Shown here piece after piece: positions 39,851 through 52,774 of a stretch of 64,000 nt of DNA. The DNA lies in NCBI GenBank assembly GCA_954871525.1, contig OX940869.1, positions 19,434,001-19,498,000 of the forward strand, written 5' to 3'. The stretch is from Parietaria judaica. Its lineage: Eukaryota > Streptophyta > Magnoliopsida > Rosales > Urticaceae. The notes below the pieces were generated by a model. The model did not search any database and was not told the DNA's origin. It was given only the letters and a program-made list of their open reading frames with translations. A program made the position numbers and the translations under genes. Numbering within the stretch: the first letter of the stretch is position 1; each line of letters opens with the position of its first letter.

Positions 39851-42004
39851 CCTAAATAGCGAAGCACTGTCTCGTACTTTCTATATCAAGCCGTTAACGA
39901 GTTAAAATCATTAACGAAAAATGTTAAAATTGGTTTTCTGACGAGAGCAAATACGATGCGTTCTTCATGAACTTTGAGTTGCTAGACCTTCATTAGGGTG
40001 GTATTATTATATATTGGGTTAGTTTTAGCATTAAAACTTACTGAGCTCTCTTAAAACACAGTTTTCAACAATTAATATGTGCTCCAAAAAAAACTGAGTA
40101 TTTTTCCCATTTTACGCGAAAGAACCGTAATTAAACGATATTTTAAACAAAAAATGAACTTCAAATTGCTTCATAATTTGTAATTGTATCACATTTACTT
40201 ATTTTAATCCCTAAATAGCGAAGCACTGTCTTGTACTTTCTATATCAAGCCGTTAACGAGTTAAAATCATTACCGAAAAATGTTAAAATTGGTTTTCTGA
40301 CGAGAGCAAATACGATGCGTTCTTCATGAACTTTGAGTTGCTAGACCTTCATTAGGGTGGTATTATTATATATTGGGTTAGTTTTAGCATTAAAACTTAC
40401 TGAGCTCTCTTAAAACACAGTTTTCAACAATTAATACGTGCTCCAAAAAAAACTGAGTCTTTTTCCCATTTTACGCGAAAGAACCGTAATTAAACGATAT
40501 TTTAAACAAAAAATGAACTTCAAAATGCTTCATAATTTGTAATTGTATCACATTTACTTATTTTAATCCCTAAATAGCGAAGCACTATCTCGTACTTTCT
40601 ATATCAAGCCGTTAACGAGTTAAAATCATTACCGAAAAATGTTAAAATTGGTTTTCTGACGAGAGCAAATACGATGCGTTCTTCATGAACTTTGAGTTGC
40701 TAGACCTTCATTAGGGTGGTATTATTATATATTGGGTTAGTTTTAGCATTAAAACTTACTGAGCTCTCTTAAAACACAGTTTTCAACAATTAATACGTGC
40801 TCCAAAAAAAACTGAGTCTTTTTCCCATTTTACGCGAAAGAACCCTAATTAAACGATATTTTAAACAATAAATGAACTTCAAAATGCTTCATAATTTGTA
40901 ATTGTATCACATTTACTTATTTTAATCCCTAAATAGCGAAGCACTATCTCGTACTTTCTATATCAAGCCGTTAACGAGTTAAAATCATTACCGAAAAATG
41001 TTAAAATTGGTTTTCTGACGAGAGCAAATACGATGCGTTCTTCATGAACTTTGAGTTGCTAGACCTTCATTAGGGTGGTATTATTATATATTGGGTTAGT
41101 TTTAGCATTAAAACTTACTGAGCTCTCTTAAAACATAGTTTTCAACAATTAATACGTGCTCCAAAAAAAACTGAGTCTTTTTCCCATTTTACGCGAAAGA
41201 ACCCTAATTAAACGATATTTTAAACAAAAAATGAACTTCAAAATGCTTCATAAATTGTAATTGTATCACATTTACTTATTTTAATCCCTAAATAGCGAAG
41301 CACTGTCTCGTACTGTCTATATCAAGCCGTTAACGAGTTAAAATCATTAACGAAAAATGTTAAAATTGGTTTTCTGACGAGAGCAAATACGATGCGTTCT
41401 TCATGAAGATTGAGTTGCTAGACCTTCATTAGGGTGGTATTATTATATATTGGGTTAGTTTTAGCATTAAAACTTACTGAGCTCTCTTAAAACACAGTTT
41501 TCAACAATTAATACGTGCTCCAAAAAAAACTGAGTCTTTTTCCCATTTTACGCGAAAGAACCGTAATTAAACGATATTTTAAACAAAAAATGAACTTCAA
41601 AATGCTTCATAATTTGTAATTGTATCACATTTACTTATTTTAATCCCTAAATAGCGAAGCACTATCTCGTACTTTCTATATCAAGCCGTTAACGAGTTAA
41701 AATCATTACCGAAAAATGTTAAAATTGGTTTTCTGACGAGAGCAAATACGATGCGTTCTTCATGAACTTTGAGTTGCTAGACCTTCATTAGGGTGGTATT
41801 ATTATATATTGGGTTAGTTTTAGCATTAAAACTTACTGAGCTCTCTTAAAACACAGTTTTCAACAATTAATACGTGCTCCAAAAAAAACTGAGTCTTTTT
41901 CCCATTTTACGCGAAAGAACCCTAATTAAACGATATTTTAAACAAAAAATGAACTTCAAAATGCTTCATAAATTGTAATTGTATCACATTTACTTATTTT
42001 AATC
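39851..42004 (+). repeat. Hexamer D-E-A2-A1-B-A2, copy 2 (n=111-116)
   Basis: The monomer types match the next copy unit for unit, including C277 plus T327 in the third unit. Monomer n=113 has a private A to T change that creates AATAAA at 40867-40872. I noticed no other difference from copy 3. Confidence 0.85.
40867..40872 (+). other. Private AATAAA hexamer in monomer n=113
   Basis: One A to T change in the A6 tract creates a canonical polyadenylation hexamer, in the one monomer where I noticed it. It would matter only if the array is transcribed in this direction. It is most likely a neutral substitution. Confidence 0.3.
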
Positions 42005-44158
42005 CCTAAATAGCGAAGCACTGTCTCGTACTTTCTATATCAAGCCGTTAACGAGTTAAAATCATTAACGAAAAATGTTAAAATTGGTTTTCTGACGAGA
42101 GCAAATACGATGCGTTCTTCATGAACTTTGAGTTGCTAGACCTTCATTAGGGTGGTATTATTATATATTGGGTTAGTTTTAGCATTAAAACTTACTGAGC
42201 TCTCTTAAAACACAGTTTTCAACAATTAATATGTGCTCCAAAAAAAACTGAGTATTTTTCCCATTTTACGCGAAAGAACCGTAATTAAACGATATTTTAA
42301 ACAAAAAATGAACTTCAAATTGCTTCATAATTTGTAATTGTATCACATTTACTTATTTTAATCCCTAAATAGCGAAGCACTGTCTTGTACTTTCTATATC
42401 AAGCCGTTAACGAGTTAAAATCATTACCGAAAAATGTTAAAATTGGTTTTCTGACGAGAGCAAATACGATGCGTTCTTCATGAACTTTGAGTTGCTAGAC
42501 CTTCATTAGGGTGGTATTATTATATATTGGGTTAGTTTTAGCATTAAAACTTACTGAGCTCTCTTAAAACACAGTTTTCAACAATTAATACGTGCTCCAA
42601 AAAAAACTGAGTCTTTTTCCCATTTTACGCGAAAGAACCGTAATTAAACGATATTTTAAACAAAAAATGAACTTCAAAATGCTTCATAATTTGTAATTGT
42701 ATCACATTTACTTATTTTAATCCCTAAATAGCGAAGCACTATCTCGTACTTTCTATATCAAGCCGTTAACGAGTTAAAATCATTACCGAAAAATGTTAAA
42801 ATTGGTTTTCTGACGAGAGCAAATACGATGCGTTCTTCATGAACTTTGAGTTGCTAGACCTTCATTAGGGTGGTATTATTATATATTGGGTTAGTTTTAG
42901 CATTAAAACTTACTGAGCTCTCTTAAAACACAGTTTTCAACAATTAATACGTGCTCCAAAAAAAACTGAGTCTTTTTCCCATTTTACGCGAAAGAACCCT
43001 AATTAAACGATATTTTAAACAAAAAATGAACTTCAAAATGCTTCATAATTTGTAATTGTATCACATTTACTTATTTTAATCCCTAAATAGCGAAGCACTA
43101 TCTCGTACTTTCTATATCAAGCCGTTAACGAGTTAAAATCATTACCGAAAAATGTTAAAATTGGTTTTCTGACGAGAGCAAATACGATGCGTTCTTCATG
43201 AACTTTGAGTTGCTAGACCTTCATTAGGGTGGTATTATTATATATTGGGTTAGTTTTAGCATTAAAACTTACTGAGCTCTCTTAAAACATAGTTTTCAAC
43301 AATTAATACGTGCTCCAAAAAAAACTGAGTCTTTTTCCCATTTTACGCGAAAGAACCCTAATTAAACGATATTTTAAACAAAAAATGAACTTCAAAATGC
43401 TTCATAAATTGTAATTGTATCACATTTACTTATTTTAATCCCTAAATAGCGAAGCACTGTCTCGTACTGTCTATATCAAGCCGTTAACGAGTTAAAATCA
43501 TTAACGAAAAATGTTAAAATTGGTTTTCTGACGAGAGCAAATACGATGCGTTCTTCATGAAGATTGAGTTGCTAGACCTTCATTAGGGTGGTATTATTAT
43601 ATATTGGGTTAGTTTTAGCATTAAAACTTACTGAGCTCTCTTAAAACACAGTTTTCAACAATTAATACGTGCTCCAAAAAAAACTGAGTCTTTTTCCCAT
43701 TTTACGCGAAAGAACCGTAATTAAACGATATTTTAAACAAAAAATGAACTTCAAAATGCTTCATAATTTGTAATTGTATCACATTTACTTATTTTAATCC
43801 CTAAATAGCGAAGCACTATCTCGTACTTTCTATATCAAGCCGTTAACGAGTTAAAATCATTACCGAAAAATGTTAAAATTGGTTTTCTGACGAGAGCAAA
43901 TACGATGCGTTCTTCATGAACTTTGAGTTGCTAGACCTTCATTAGGGTGGTATTATTATATATTGGGTTAGTTTTAGCATTAAAACTTACTGAGCTCTCT
44001 TAAAACACAGTTTTCAACAATTAATACGTGCTCCAAAAAAAACTGAGTCTTTTTCCCATTTTACGCGAAAGAACCCTAATTAAACGATATTTTAAACAAA
44101 AAATGAACTTCAAAATGCTTCATAAATTGTAATTGTATCACATTTACTTATTTTAATC
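42005..44158 (+). repeat. Hexamer D-E-A2-A1-B-A2, copy 3 (n=117-122)
   Basis: This is directly tandem to copy 2, with D at 42005, E at 42364, A2 with T327 at 42723, A1 at 43082, B at 43441 and A2 at 43800. The near identity of copies 2 and 3 points to a recent 2154-bp duplication. Confidence 0.85.
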
Positions 44159-47030
44159 CCTAAATAGCGAAGCACTGTCTCGTACTTTCTATATCAAGCC
44201 GTTAACGAGTTAAAATCATTAACGAAAAATGTTAAAATTGGTTTTCTGACGAGAGCAAATACGATGCGTTCTTCATGAACTTTGAGTTGCTAGACCTTCA
44301 TTAGGGTGGTATTATTATATATTGGGTTAGTTTTAGCATTAAAACTTACTGAGCTCTCTTAAAACACAGTTTTCAACAATTAATATGTGCTCCAAAAAAA
44401 ACTGAGTATTTTTCCCATTTTACGCGAAAGAACCGTAATTAAACGATATTTTAAACAAAAAATGAACTTCAAATTGCTTCATAATTTGTAATTGTATCAC
44501 ATTTACTTATTTTAATCCCTAAATAGCGAAGCACTGTCTTGTACTTTCTATATCAAGCCGTTAACGAGTTAAAATCATTACCGAAAAATGTTAAAATTGG
44601 TTTTCTGACGAGAGCAAATACGATGCGTTCTTCATGAAGATTGAGTTGCTAGACCTTCATTAGGGTGGTATTATTATATATTGGGTTAGTTTTAGCATTA
44701 AAACTTACTGAGCTCTCTTAAAACACAGTTTTCAACAATTAATACGTGCTCCAAAAAAAACTGAGTCTTTTTCCCATTTTACGCGAAAGAACCGTAATTA
44801 AACGATATTTTAAACAAAAAATGAACTTCAAAATGCTTCATAATTTGTAATTGTATCACATTTACTTATTTTAATCCCTAAATAGCGAAGCACTATCTCG
44901 TACTTTCTATATCAAGCCGTTAACGAGTTAAAATCATTACCGAAAAATGTTAAAATTGGTTTTCTGACGAGAGCAAATACGATGCGTTCTTCATGAACTT
45001 TGAGTTGCTAGACCTTCATTAGGGTGGTATTATTATATATTGGGTTAGTTTTAGCATTAAAACTTACTGAGCTCTCTTAAAACACAGTTTTCAACAATTA
45101 ATACGTGCTCCAAAAAAAACTGAGTCTTTTTCCCATTTTACGCGAAAGAACCCTAATTAAACGATATTTTAAACAAAAAATGAACTTCAAAATGCTTCAT
45201 AAATTGTAATTGTATCACATTTACTTATTTTAATCCCTAAATAGCGAAGCACTGTCTCGTACTTTCTATATCAAGCCGTTAACGAGTTAAAATCATTAAC
45301 GAAAAATGTTAAAATTGGTTTTCTGACGAGAGCAAATACGATGCGTTCTTCATGAACTTTGAGTTGCTAGACCTTCATTAGGGTGGTATTATTATATATT
45401 GGGTTAGTTTTAGCATTAAAACTTACTGAGCTCTCTTAAAACACAGTTTTCAACAATTAATATGTGCTCCAAAAAAAACTGAGTATTTTTCCCATTTTAC
45501 GCGAAAGAACCGTAATTAAACGATATTTTAAACAAAAAATGAACTTCAAATTGCTTCATAATTTGTAATTGTATCACATTTACTTATTTTAATCCCTAAA
45601 TAGCGAAGCACTGTCTTGTACTTTCTATATCAAGCCGTTAACGAGTTAAAATCATTACCGAAAAATGTTAAAATTGGTTTTCTGACGAGAGCAAATACGA
45701 TGCGTTCTTCATGAACTTTGAGTTGCTAGACCTTCATTAGGGTGGTATTATTATATATTGGGTTAGTTTTAGCATTAAAACTTACTGAGCTCTCTTAAAA
45801 CACAGTTTTCAACAATTAATACGTGCTCCAAAAAAAACTGAGTCTTTTTCCCATTTTACGCGAAAGAACCGTAATTAAACGATATTTTAAACAAAAAATG
45901 AACTTCAAATTGCTTCATAATTTGTAATTGTATCACATTTACTTATTTTAATCCCTAAATAGCGAAGCACTATCTCGTACTTTCTATATCAAGCCGTTAA
46001 CGAGTTAAAATCATTACCGAAAAATGTTAAAATTGGTTTTCTGACGAGAGCAAATACGATGCGTTCTTCATGAACTTTGAGTTGCTAGACCTTCATTAGG
46101 GTGGTATTATTATATATTGGGTTAGTTTTAGCATTAAAACTTACTGAGCTCTCTTAAAACACAGTTTTCAACAATTAATACGTGCTCCAAAAAAAACTGA
46201 GTCTTTTTCCCATTTTACGCGAAAGAACCCTAATTAAACGATATTTTAAACAAAAAATGAACTTAAAAATGCTTCATAAATTGTAATTGTATCACATTTA
46301 CTTATTTTAATCCCTAAATAGCGAAGCACTGTCTCGTACTTTCTATATCAAGCCGTTAACGAGTTAAAATCATTAACGAAAAATGTTAAAATTGGTTTTC
46401 TGACGAGAGCAAATACGATGCGTTCTTCATGAACTTTGAGTTGCTAGACCTTCATTAGGGTGGTATTATTATATATTGGGTTAGTTTTAGCATTAAAACT
46501 TACTGAGCTCTCTTAAAACACAGTTTTCAACAATTAATATGTGCTCCAAAAAAAACTGAGTATTTTTCCCATTTTACGCGAAAGAACCGTAATTAAACGA
46601 TATTTTAAACAAAAAATGAACTTCAAATTGCTTCATAATTTGTAATTGTATCACATTTACTTATTTTAATCCCTAAATAGCGAAGCACTGTCTTGTACTT
46701 TCTATATCAAGCCGTTAACGAGTTAAAATCATTACCGAAAAATGTTAAAATTGGTTTTCTGACGAGAGCAAATACGATGCGTTCTTCATGAACTTTGAGT
46801 TGCTAGACCTTCATTAGGGTGGTATTATTATATATTGGGTTAGTTTTAGCATTAAAACTTACTGAGCTCTCTTAAAACACAGTTTTCAACAATTAATACG
46901 TGCTCCAAAAAAAACTGAGTCTTTTTCCCATTTTACGCGAAAGAACCCTAATTAAACGATATTTTAAACAAAAAATGAACTTCAAAATGCTTCATAAATT
47001 GTAATTGTATCACATTTACTTATTTTAATC
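44159..47030 (+). repeat. Trimer D-E-A2, two copies plus D-E (n=123-130)
   Basis: The trimer (1077 bp) occurs at 44159 and 45236, then D-E at 46313. E units vary: n=124 has G122A123, n=127 has T316 and n=130 has C277 with A327. Monomer n=128 has the private AACTTAAAAATG change, which recurs at n=144. The trimer could arise from the preceding hexamer by dropping its A1-B-A2 half. Confidence 0.82.
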
Positions 47031-48825
47031 CCTAAATAGCGAAGCACTGTCTCGTACTTTCTATATCAAGCTGTTAACGAGTTAAAATCATTAACGAAAA
47101 ATGTTAAAATTGGTTTTCTGACGAGAGCAAATACGATGCGTTCTTCATGAAGATTGAGTTGCTAGACCTTCATTAGGGTGGTATTTTTATATATTGGGTT
47201 AGTTTTAGCATTAAAACTTACTGAGCTCTCTTAAAACACAGTTTTCAACAATTAATACGTGCTCCAAAAAAAACTGAGTCTTTTTCCCATTTTACGCGAA
47301 AGAACCCTAATTAAACGATATTTTAAACAAAAAATGAACTTCAAAATGCTTCATAAATTGTAATTGTATCACATTTACTTATTTTAATCCCTAAATAGCG
47401 AAGCACTGTCTTGTACTTTCTATATCAAGCCGTTAACGAGTTAAAATCATTAACGAAAAATGTTAAAATTGGTTTTCTGACGAGAGCAAATACGATGCGT
47501 TCTTCATGAAGATTGAGTTGTTTGACCTTCATTAGGGTGGTATTATTATATATTGGGTTAGTTTTAGCATTAAAACTTACCGAGCTCTCTTAAAACACAG
47601 TTTTCAACAATTAATACGTGCTCCAAAAAAAACTGAGTCTTTTTCCCATTTTACGCGAAAGAACCGTAATTAAACGATATTTTAAACAAAAAATGAACTT
47701 CAAAATGCTTCATAATTTGTAATTGTATCACATTTACTTATTTTAATCCCTAAATAGCGAAGCACTATCTCGTACTTTCTATATCAAGCCGTTAACGAGT
47801 TAAAATCATTACCGAAAAATGTTAAAATTGGTTTTCTGACGAGAACAAATACGATGCGTTCTTCATGAACTTTGAGTTGCTAGACCTTCATTAGGGTGGT
47901 ATTATTATATATTGGGTTAGTTTTAGCATTAAAACTTACTGAGCTCTCTTAAAACACAGTTTTCAACAATTAATACGTGCTCCAAAAAAAACTGAGTCTT
48001 TTTCCCATTTTACGCGAAAGAACCCTAATTAAACGATATTTTAAACAAAAAATGAACTTCAAAATGCTTCATAAATTGTAATTGTATCACATTTACTTAT
48101 TTTAATCCCTAAATAGCGAAGCACTGTCTCGTACTTTCTATATCAAGCCGTTAACGAGTTAAAATCATTAACGAAAAATGTTAAAATTGGTTTTCTGACG
48201 AGAGCAAATACGATGCGTTCTTCATGAACTTTGAGTTGCTAGACCTTCATTAGGGTGGTATTATTATATATTGGGTTAGTTTTAGCATTAAAACTTACTG
48301 AGCTCTCTTAAAACACAGTTTTCAACAATTAATACGTGCTCCAAAAAAAACTGAGTCTTTTTCCCATTTTACGCGAAAGAACCCTAATTAAACGATATTT
48401 TAAACAAAAAATGAACTTCAAAATGCTTCATAAATTGTAATTGTATCACATTTACTTATTTTAATCCCTAAATAGCGAAGCACTGTCTCGTACTGTCTAT
48501 ATCAAGCCGTTAACGAGTTAAAATCATTACCGAAAAATGTTAAAATTGGTTTTCTGACGAGAGCAAATACGATGCGTTCTTCATGAACTTTGAGTTGCTA
48601 GACCTTCATTAGGGTGGTATTATTATATATTGGGTTAGTTTTAGCATTAAAACTTACTGAGCTCTCTTAAAACACAGTTTTCAACAATTAATACGTGCTC
48701 CAAAAAAAACTGAGTCTTTTTCCCATTTTACGCGAAAGAACCCTAATTAAACGATATTTTAAACAAAAAATGAACTTCAAAATGCTTCATAAATTGTAAT
48801 TGTATCACATTTACTTATTTTAATC
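47031..48825 (+). repeat. F-H-L-C tetramer copy 1 plus a chimeric monomer (n=131-135)
   Basis: F (47031) has T42, G122A123 and T156 (GTATTTTTAT). H (47390) has T23, T132 and T134 (GTTTGACC) and C192 (TACCGAG). L (47749) has A97 (GAGAACAAA). C follows at 48108. Monomer n=135 (48467) has G29 from B but C64, C122T123, C277 and A327, so it is a mosaic. None of these F, H or L markers occurs as a set to the left of this point. Confidence 0.82.
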
Positions 48826-50261
48826 CCTAAATAGCGAAGCACTGTCTCGTACTTTCTATATCAAGCTGTTAACGAGTTAAAATCATTAACGAAAAATGTT
48901 AAAATTGGTTTTCTGACGAGAGCAAATACGATGCGTTCTTCATGAAGATTGAGTTGCTAGACCTTCATTAGGGTGGTATTTTTATATATTGGGTTAGTTT
49001 TAGCATTAAAACTTACTGAGCTCTCTTAAAACACAGTTTTCAACAATTAATACGTGCTCCAAAAAAAACTGAGTCTTTTTCCCATTTTACGCGAAAGAAC
49101 CCTAATTAAACGATATTTTAAACCAAAAATGAACTTCAAAATGCTTCATAAATTGTAATTGTATCACATTTACTTATTTTAATCCCTAAATAGCGAAGCA
49201 CTGTCTTGTACTTTCTATATCAAGCCGTTAACGAGTTAAAATCATTAACGAAAAATGTTAAAATTGGTTTTCTGACGAGAGCAAATACGATGCGTTCTTC
49301 ATGAAGATTGAGTTGTTTGACCTTCATTAGGGTGGTATTATTATATATTGGGTTAGTTTTAGCATTAAAACTTACCGAGCTCTCTTAAAACACAGTTTTC
49401 AACAATTAATACGTGCTCCAAAAAAAACTGAGTCTTTTTCCCATTTTACGCGAAAGAACCGTAATTAAACGATATTTTAAACAAAAAATGAACTTCAAAA
49501 TGCTTCATAATTTGTAATTGTATCACATTTACTTATTTTAATCCCTAAATAGCGAAGCACTATCTCGTACTTTCTATATCAAGCCGTTAACGAGTTAAAA
49601 TCATTACCGAAAAATGTTAAAATTGGTTTTCTGACGAGAACAAATACGATGCGTTCTTCATGAACTTTGAGTTGCTAGACCTTCATTAGGGTGGTATTAT
49701 TATATATTGGGTTAGTTTTAGCATTAAAACTTACTGAGCTCTCTTAAAACACAGTTTTCAACAATTAATACGTGCTCCAAAAAAAACTGAGTCTTTTTCC
49801 CATTTTACGCGAAAGAACCCTAATTAAACGATATTTTAAACAAAAAATGAACTTCAAAATGCTTCATAAATTGTAATTGTATCACATTTACTTATTTTAA
49901 TCCCTAAATAGCGAAGCACTGTCTCGTACTTTCTATATCAAGCCGTTAACGAGTTAAAATCATTAACGAAAAATGTTAAAATTGGTTTTCTGACGAGAGC
50001 AAATACGATGCGTTCTTCATGAACTTTGAGTTGCTAGACCTTCATTAGGGTGGTATTATTATATATTGGGTTAGTTTTAGCATTAAAACTTACTGAGCTC
50101 TCTTAAAACACAGTTTTCAACAATTAATACGTGCTCCAAAAAAAACTGAGTCTTTTTCCCATTTTACGCGAAAGAACCCTAATTAAACGATATTTTAAAC
50201 AAAAAATGAACTTCAAAATGCTTCATAAATTGTAATTGTATCACATTTACTTATTTTAATC
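48826..50261 (+). repeat. F-H-L-C tetramer copy 2 (n=136-139)
   Basis: The markers match copy 1, including T156 in the F unit and T132 T134 in the H unit. A private AAACCAAAAA change (A299 to C) lies in n=136. The copy starts five monomers (1795 bp) after copy 1. Confidence 0.82.
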
Positions 50262-52774
50262 CCTAAATAGCGAAGCACTGTCTCGTACTGTCTATATCAA
50301 GCCGTTAACGAGTTAAAATCATTAACGAAAAATGTTAAAATTGGTTTTCTGACGAGAGCAAATACGATGCGTTCTTCATGAAGATTGAGTTGCTAGACCT
50401 TCATTAGGGTGGTATTATTATATATTGGGTTAGTTTTAGCATTAAAACTTACTGAGCTCTCTTAAAACACAGTTTTCAACAATTAATACGTGCTCCAAAA
50501 AAAACTGAGTCTTTTTCCCATTTTACGCGAAAGAACCGTAATTAAACGATATTTTAAACAAAAAATGAACTTCAAAATGCTTCATAATTTGTAATTGTAT
50601 CACATTTACTTATTTTAATCCCTAAATAGCGAAGCACTATCTCGTACTTTCTATATCAAGCCGTTAACGAGTTAAAATCATTACCGAAAAATGTTAAAAT
50701 TGGTTTTCTGACGAGAGCAAATACGATGCGTTCTTCATGAACTTTGAGTTGCTAGACCTTCATTAGGGTGGTATTATTATATATTGGGTTAGTTTTAGCA
50801 TTAAAACTTACTGAGCTCTCTTAAAACATAGTTTTCAACAATTAATACGTGCTCCAAAAAAAACTGAGTCTTTTTCCCATTTTACGCGAAAGAACCCTAA
50901 TTAAACGATATTTTAAACAAAAAATGAACTTCAAAATGCTTCATAAATTGTAATTGTATCACATTTACTTATTTTAATCCCTAAATAGCGAAGCACTGTC
51001 TCGTACTGTCTATATCAAGCCGTTAACGAGTTAAAATCATTAACGAAAAATGTTAAAATTGGTTTTCTGACGAGAGCAAATACGATGCGTTCTTCATGAA
51101 GATTGAGTTGCTAGACCTTCATTAGGGTGGTATTATTATATATTGGGTTAGTTTTAGCATTAAAACTTACTGAGCTCTCTTAAAACACAGTTTTCAACAA
51201 TTAATACGTGCTCCAAAAAAAACTGAGTCTTTTTCCCATTTTACGCGAAAGAACCGTAATTAAACGATATTTTAAACAAAAAATGAACTTCAAAATGCTT
51301 CATAATTTGTAATTGTATCACATTTACTTATTTTAATCCCTAAATAGCGAAGCACTATCTCGTACTTTCTATATCAAGCCGTTAACGAGTTAAAATCATT
51401 ACCGAAAAATGTTAAAATTGGTTTTCTGACGAGAGCAAATACGATGCGTTCTTCATGAACTTTGAGTTGCTAGACCTTCATTAGGGTGGTATTATTATAT
51501 ATTGGGTTAGTTTTAGCATTAAAACTTACTGAGCTCTCTTAAAACACAGTTTTCAACAATTAATACGTGCTCCAAAAAAAACTGAGTCTTTTTCCCATTT
51601 TACGCGAAAGAACCGTAATTAAACGATATTTTAAACAAAAAATGAACTTCAAAATGCTTCATAATTTGTAATTGTATCACATTTACTTATTTTAATCCCT
51701 AAATAGCGAAGCACTATCTCGTACTTTCTATATCAAGCCGTTAACGAGTTAAAATCATTACCGAAAAATGTTAAAATTGGTTTTCTGACGAGAGCAAATA
51801 CGATGCGTTCTTCATGAACTTTGAGTTGCTAGACCTTCATTAGGGTGGTATTATTATATATTGGGTTAGTTTTAGCATTAAAACTTACTGAGCTCTCTTA
51901 AAACACAGTTTTCAACAATTAATACGTGCTCCAAAAAAAACTGAGTCTTTTTCCCATTTTACGCGAAAGAACCCTAATTAAACGATATTTTAAACAAAAA
52001 ATGAACTTAAAAATGCTTCATAAATTGTAATTGTATCACATTTACTTATTTTAATCCCTAAATAGCGAAGCACTGTCTCGTACTTTCTATATCAAGCCGT
52101 TAACGAGTTAAAATCATTAACGAAAAATGTTAAAATTGGTTTTCTGACGAGAGCAAATACGATGCGTTCTTCATGAACTTTGAGTTGCTAGACCTTCATT
52201 AGGGTGGTATTATTATATATTGGGTTAGTTTTAGCATTAAAACTTACTGAGCTCTCTTAAAACACAGTTTTCAACAATTAATATGTGCTCCAAAAAAAAC
52301 TGAGTATTTTTCCCATTTTACGCGAAAGAACCGTAATTAAACGATATTTTAAACAAAAAATGAACTTCAAATTGCTTCATAATTTGTAATTGTATCACAT
52401 TTACTTATTTTAATCCCTAAATAGCGAAGCACTGTCTTGTACTTTCTATATCAAGCCGTTAACGAGTTAAAATCATTACCGAAAAATGTTAAAATTGGTT
52501 TTCTGACGAGAGCAAATACGATGCGTTCTTCATGAACATTGAGTTGCTAGACCTTCATTAGGGTGGTATTATTATATATTGGGTTAGTTTTAGCATTAAA
52601 ACTTACTGAGCTCTCTTAAAACACAGTTTTCAACAATTAATACGTGCTCCAAAAAAAACTGAGTCTTTTTCCCATTTTACGCGAAAGAACCCTAATTAAA
52701 CGATATTTTAAACAAAAAATGAACTTCAAAATGCTTCATAAATTGTAATTGTATCACATTTACTTATTTTAATC
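50262..52774 (+). repeat. B-A1-B-A2-A2-D-E block (n=140-146)
   Basis: The last five monomers, B, A2 with G277 and T327, A2, D, and E with C277 and A327 (50980-52774), form a module that reappears at 55647. Monomer n=144 shares AACTTAAAAATG with n=128, and n=146 has C122A123 (AACATTG). Confidence 0.75.
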
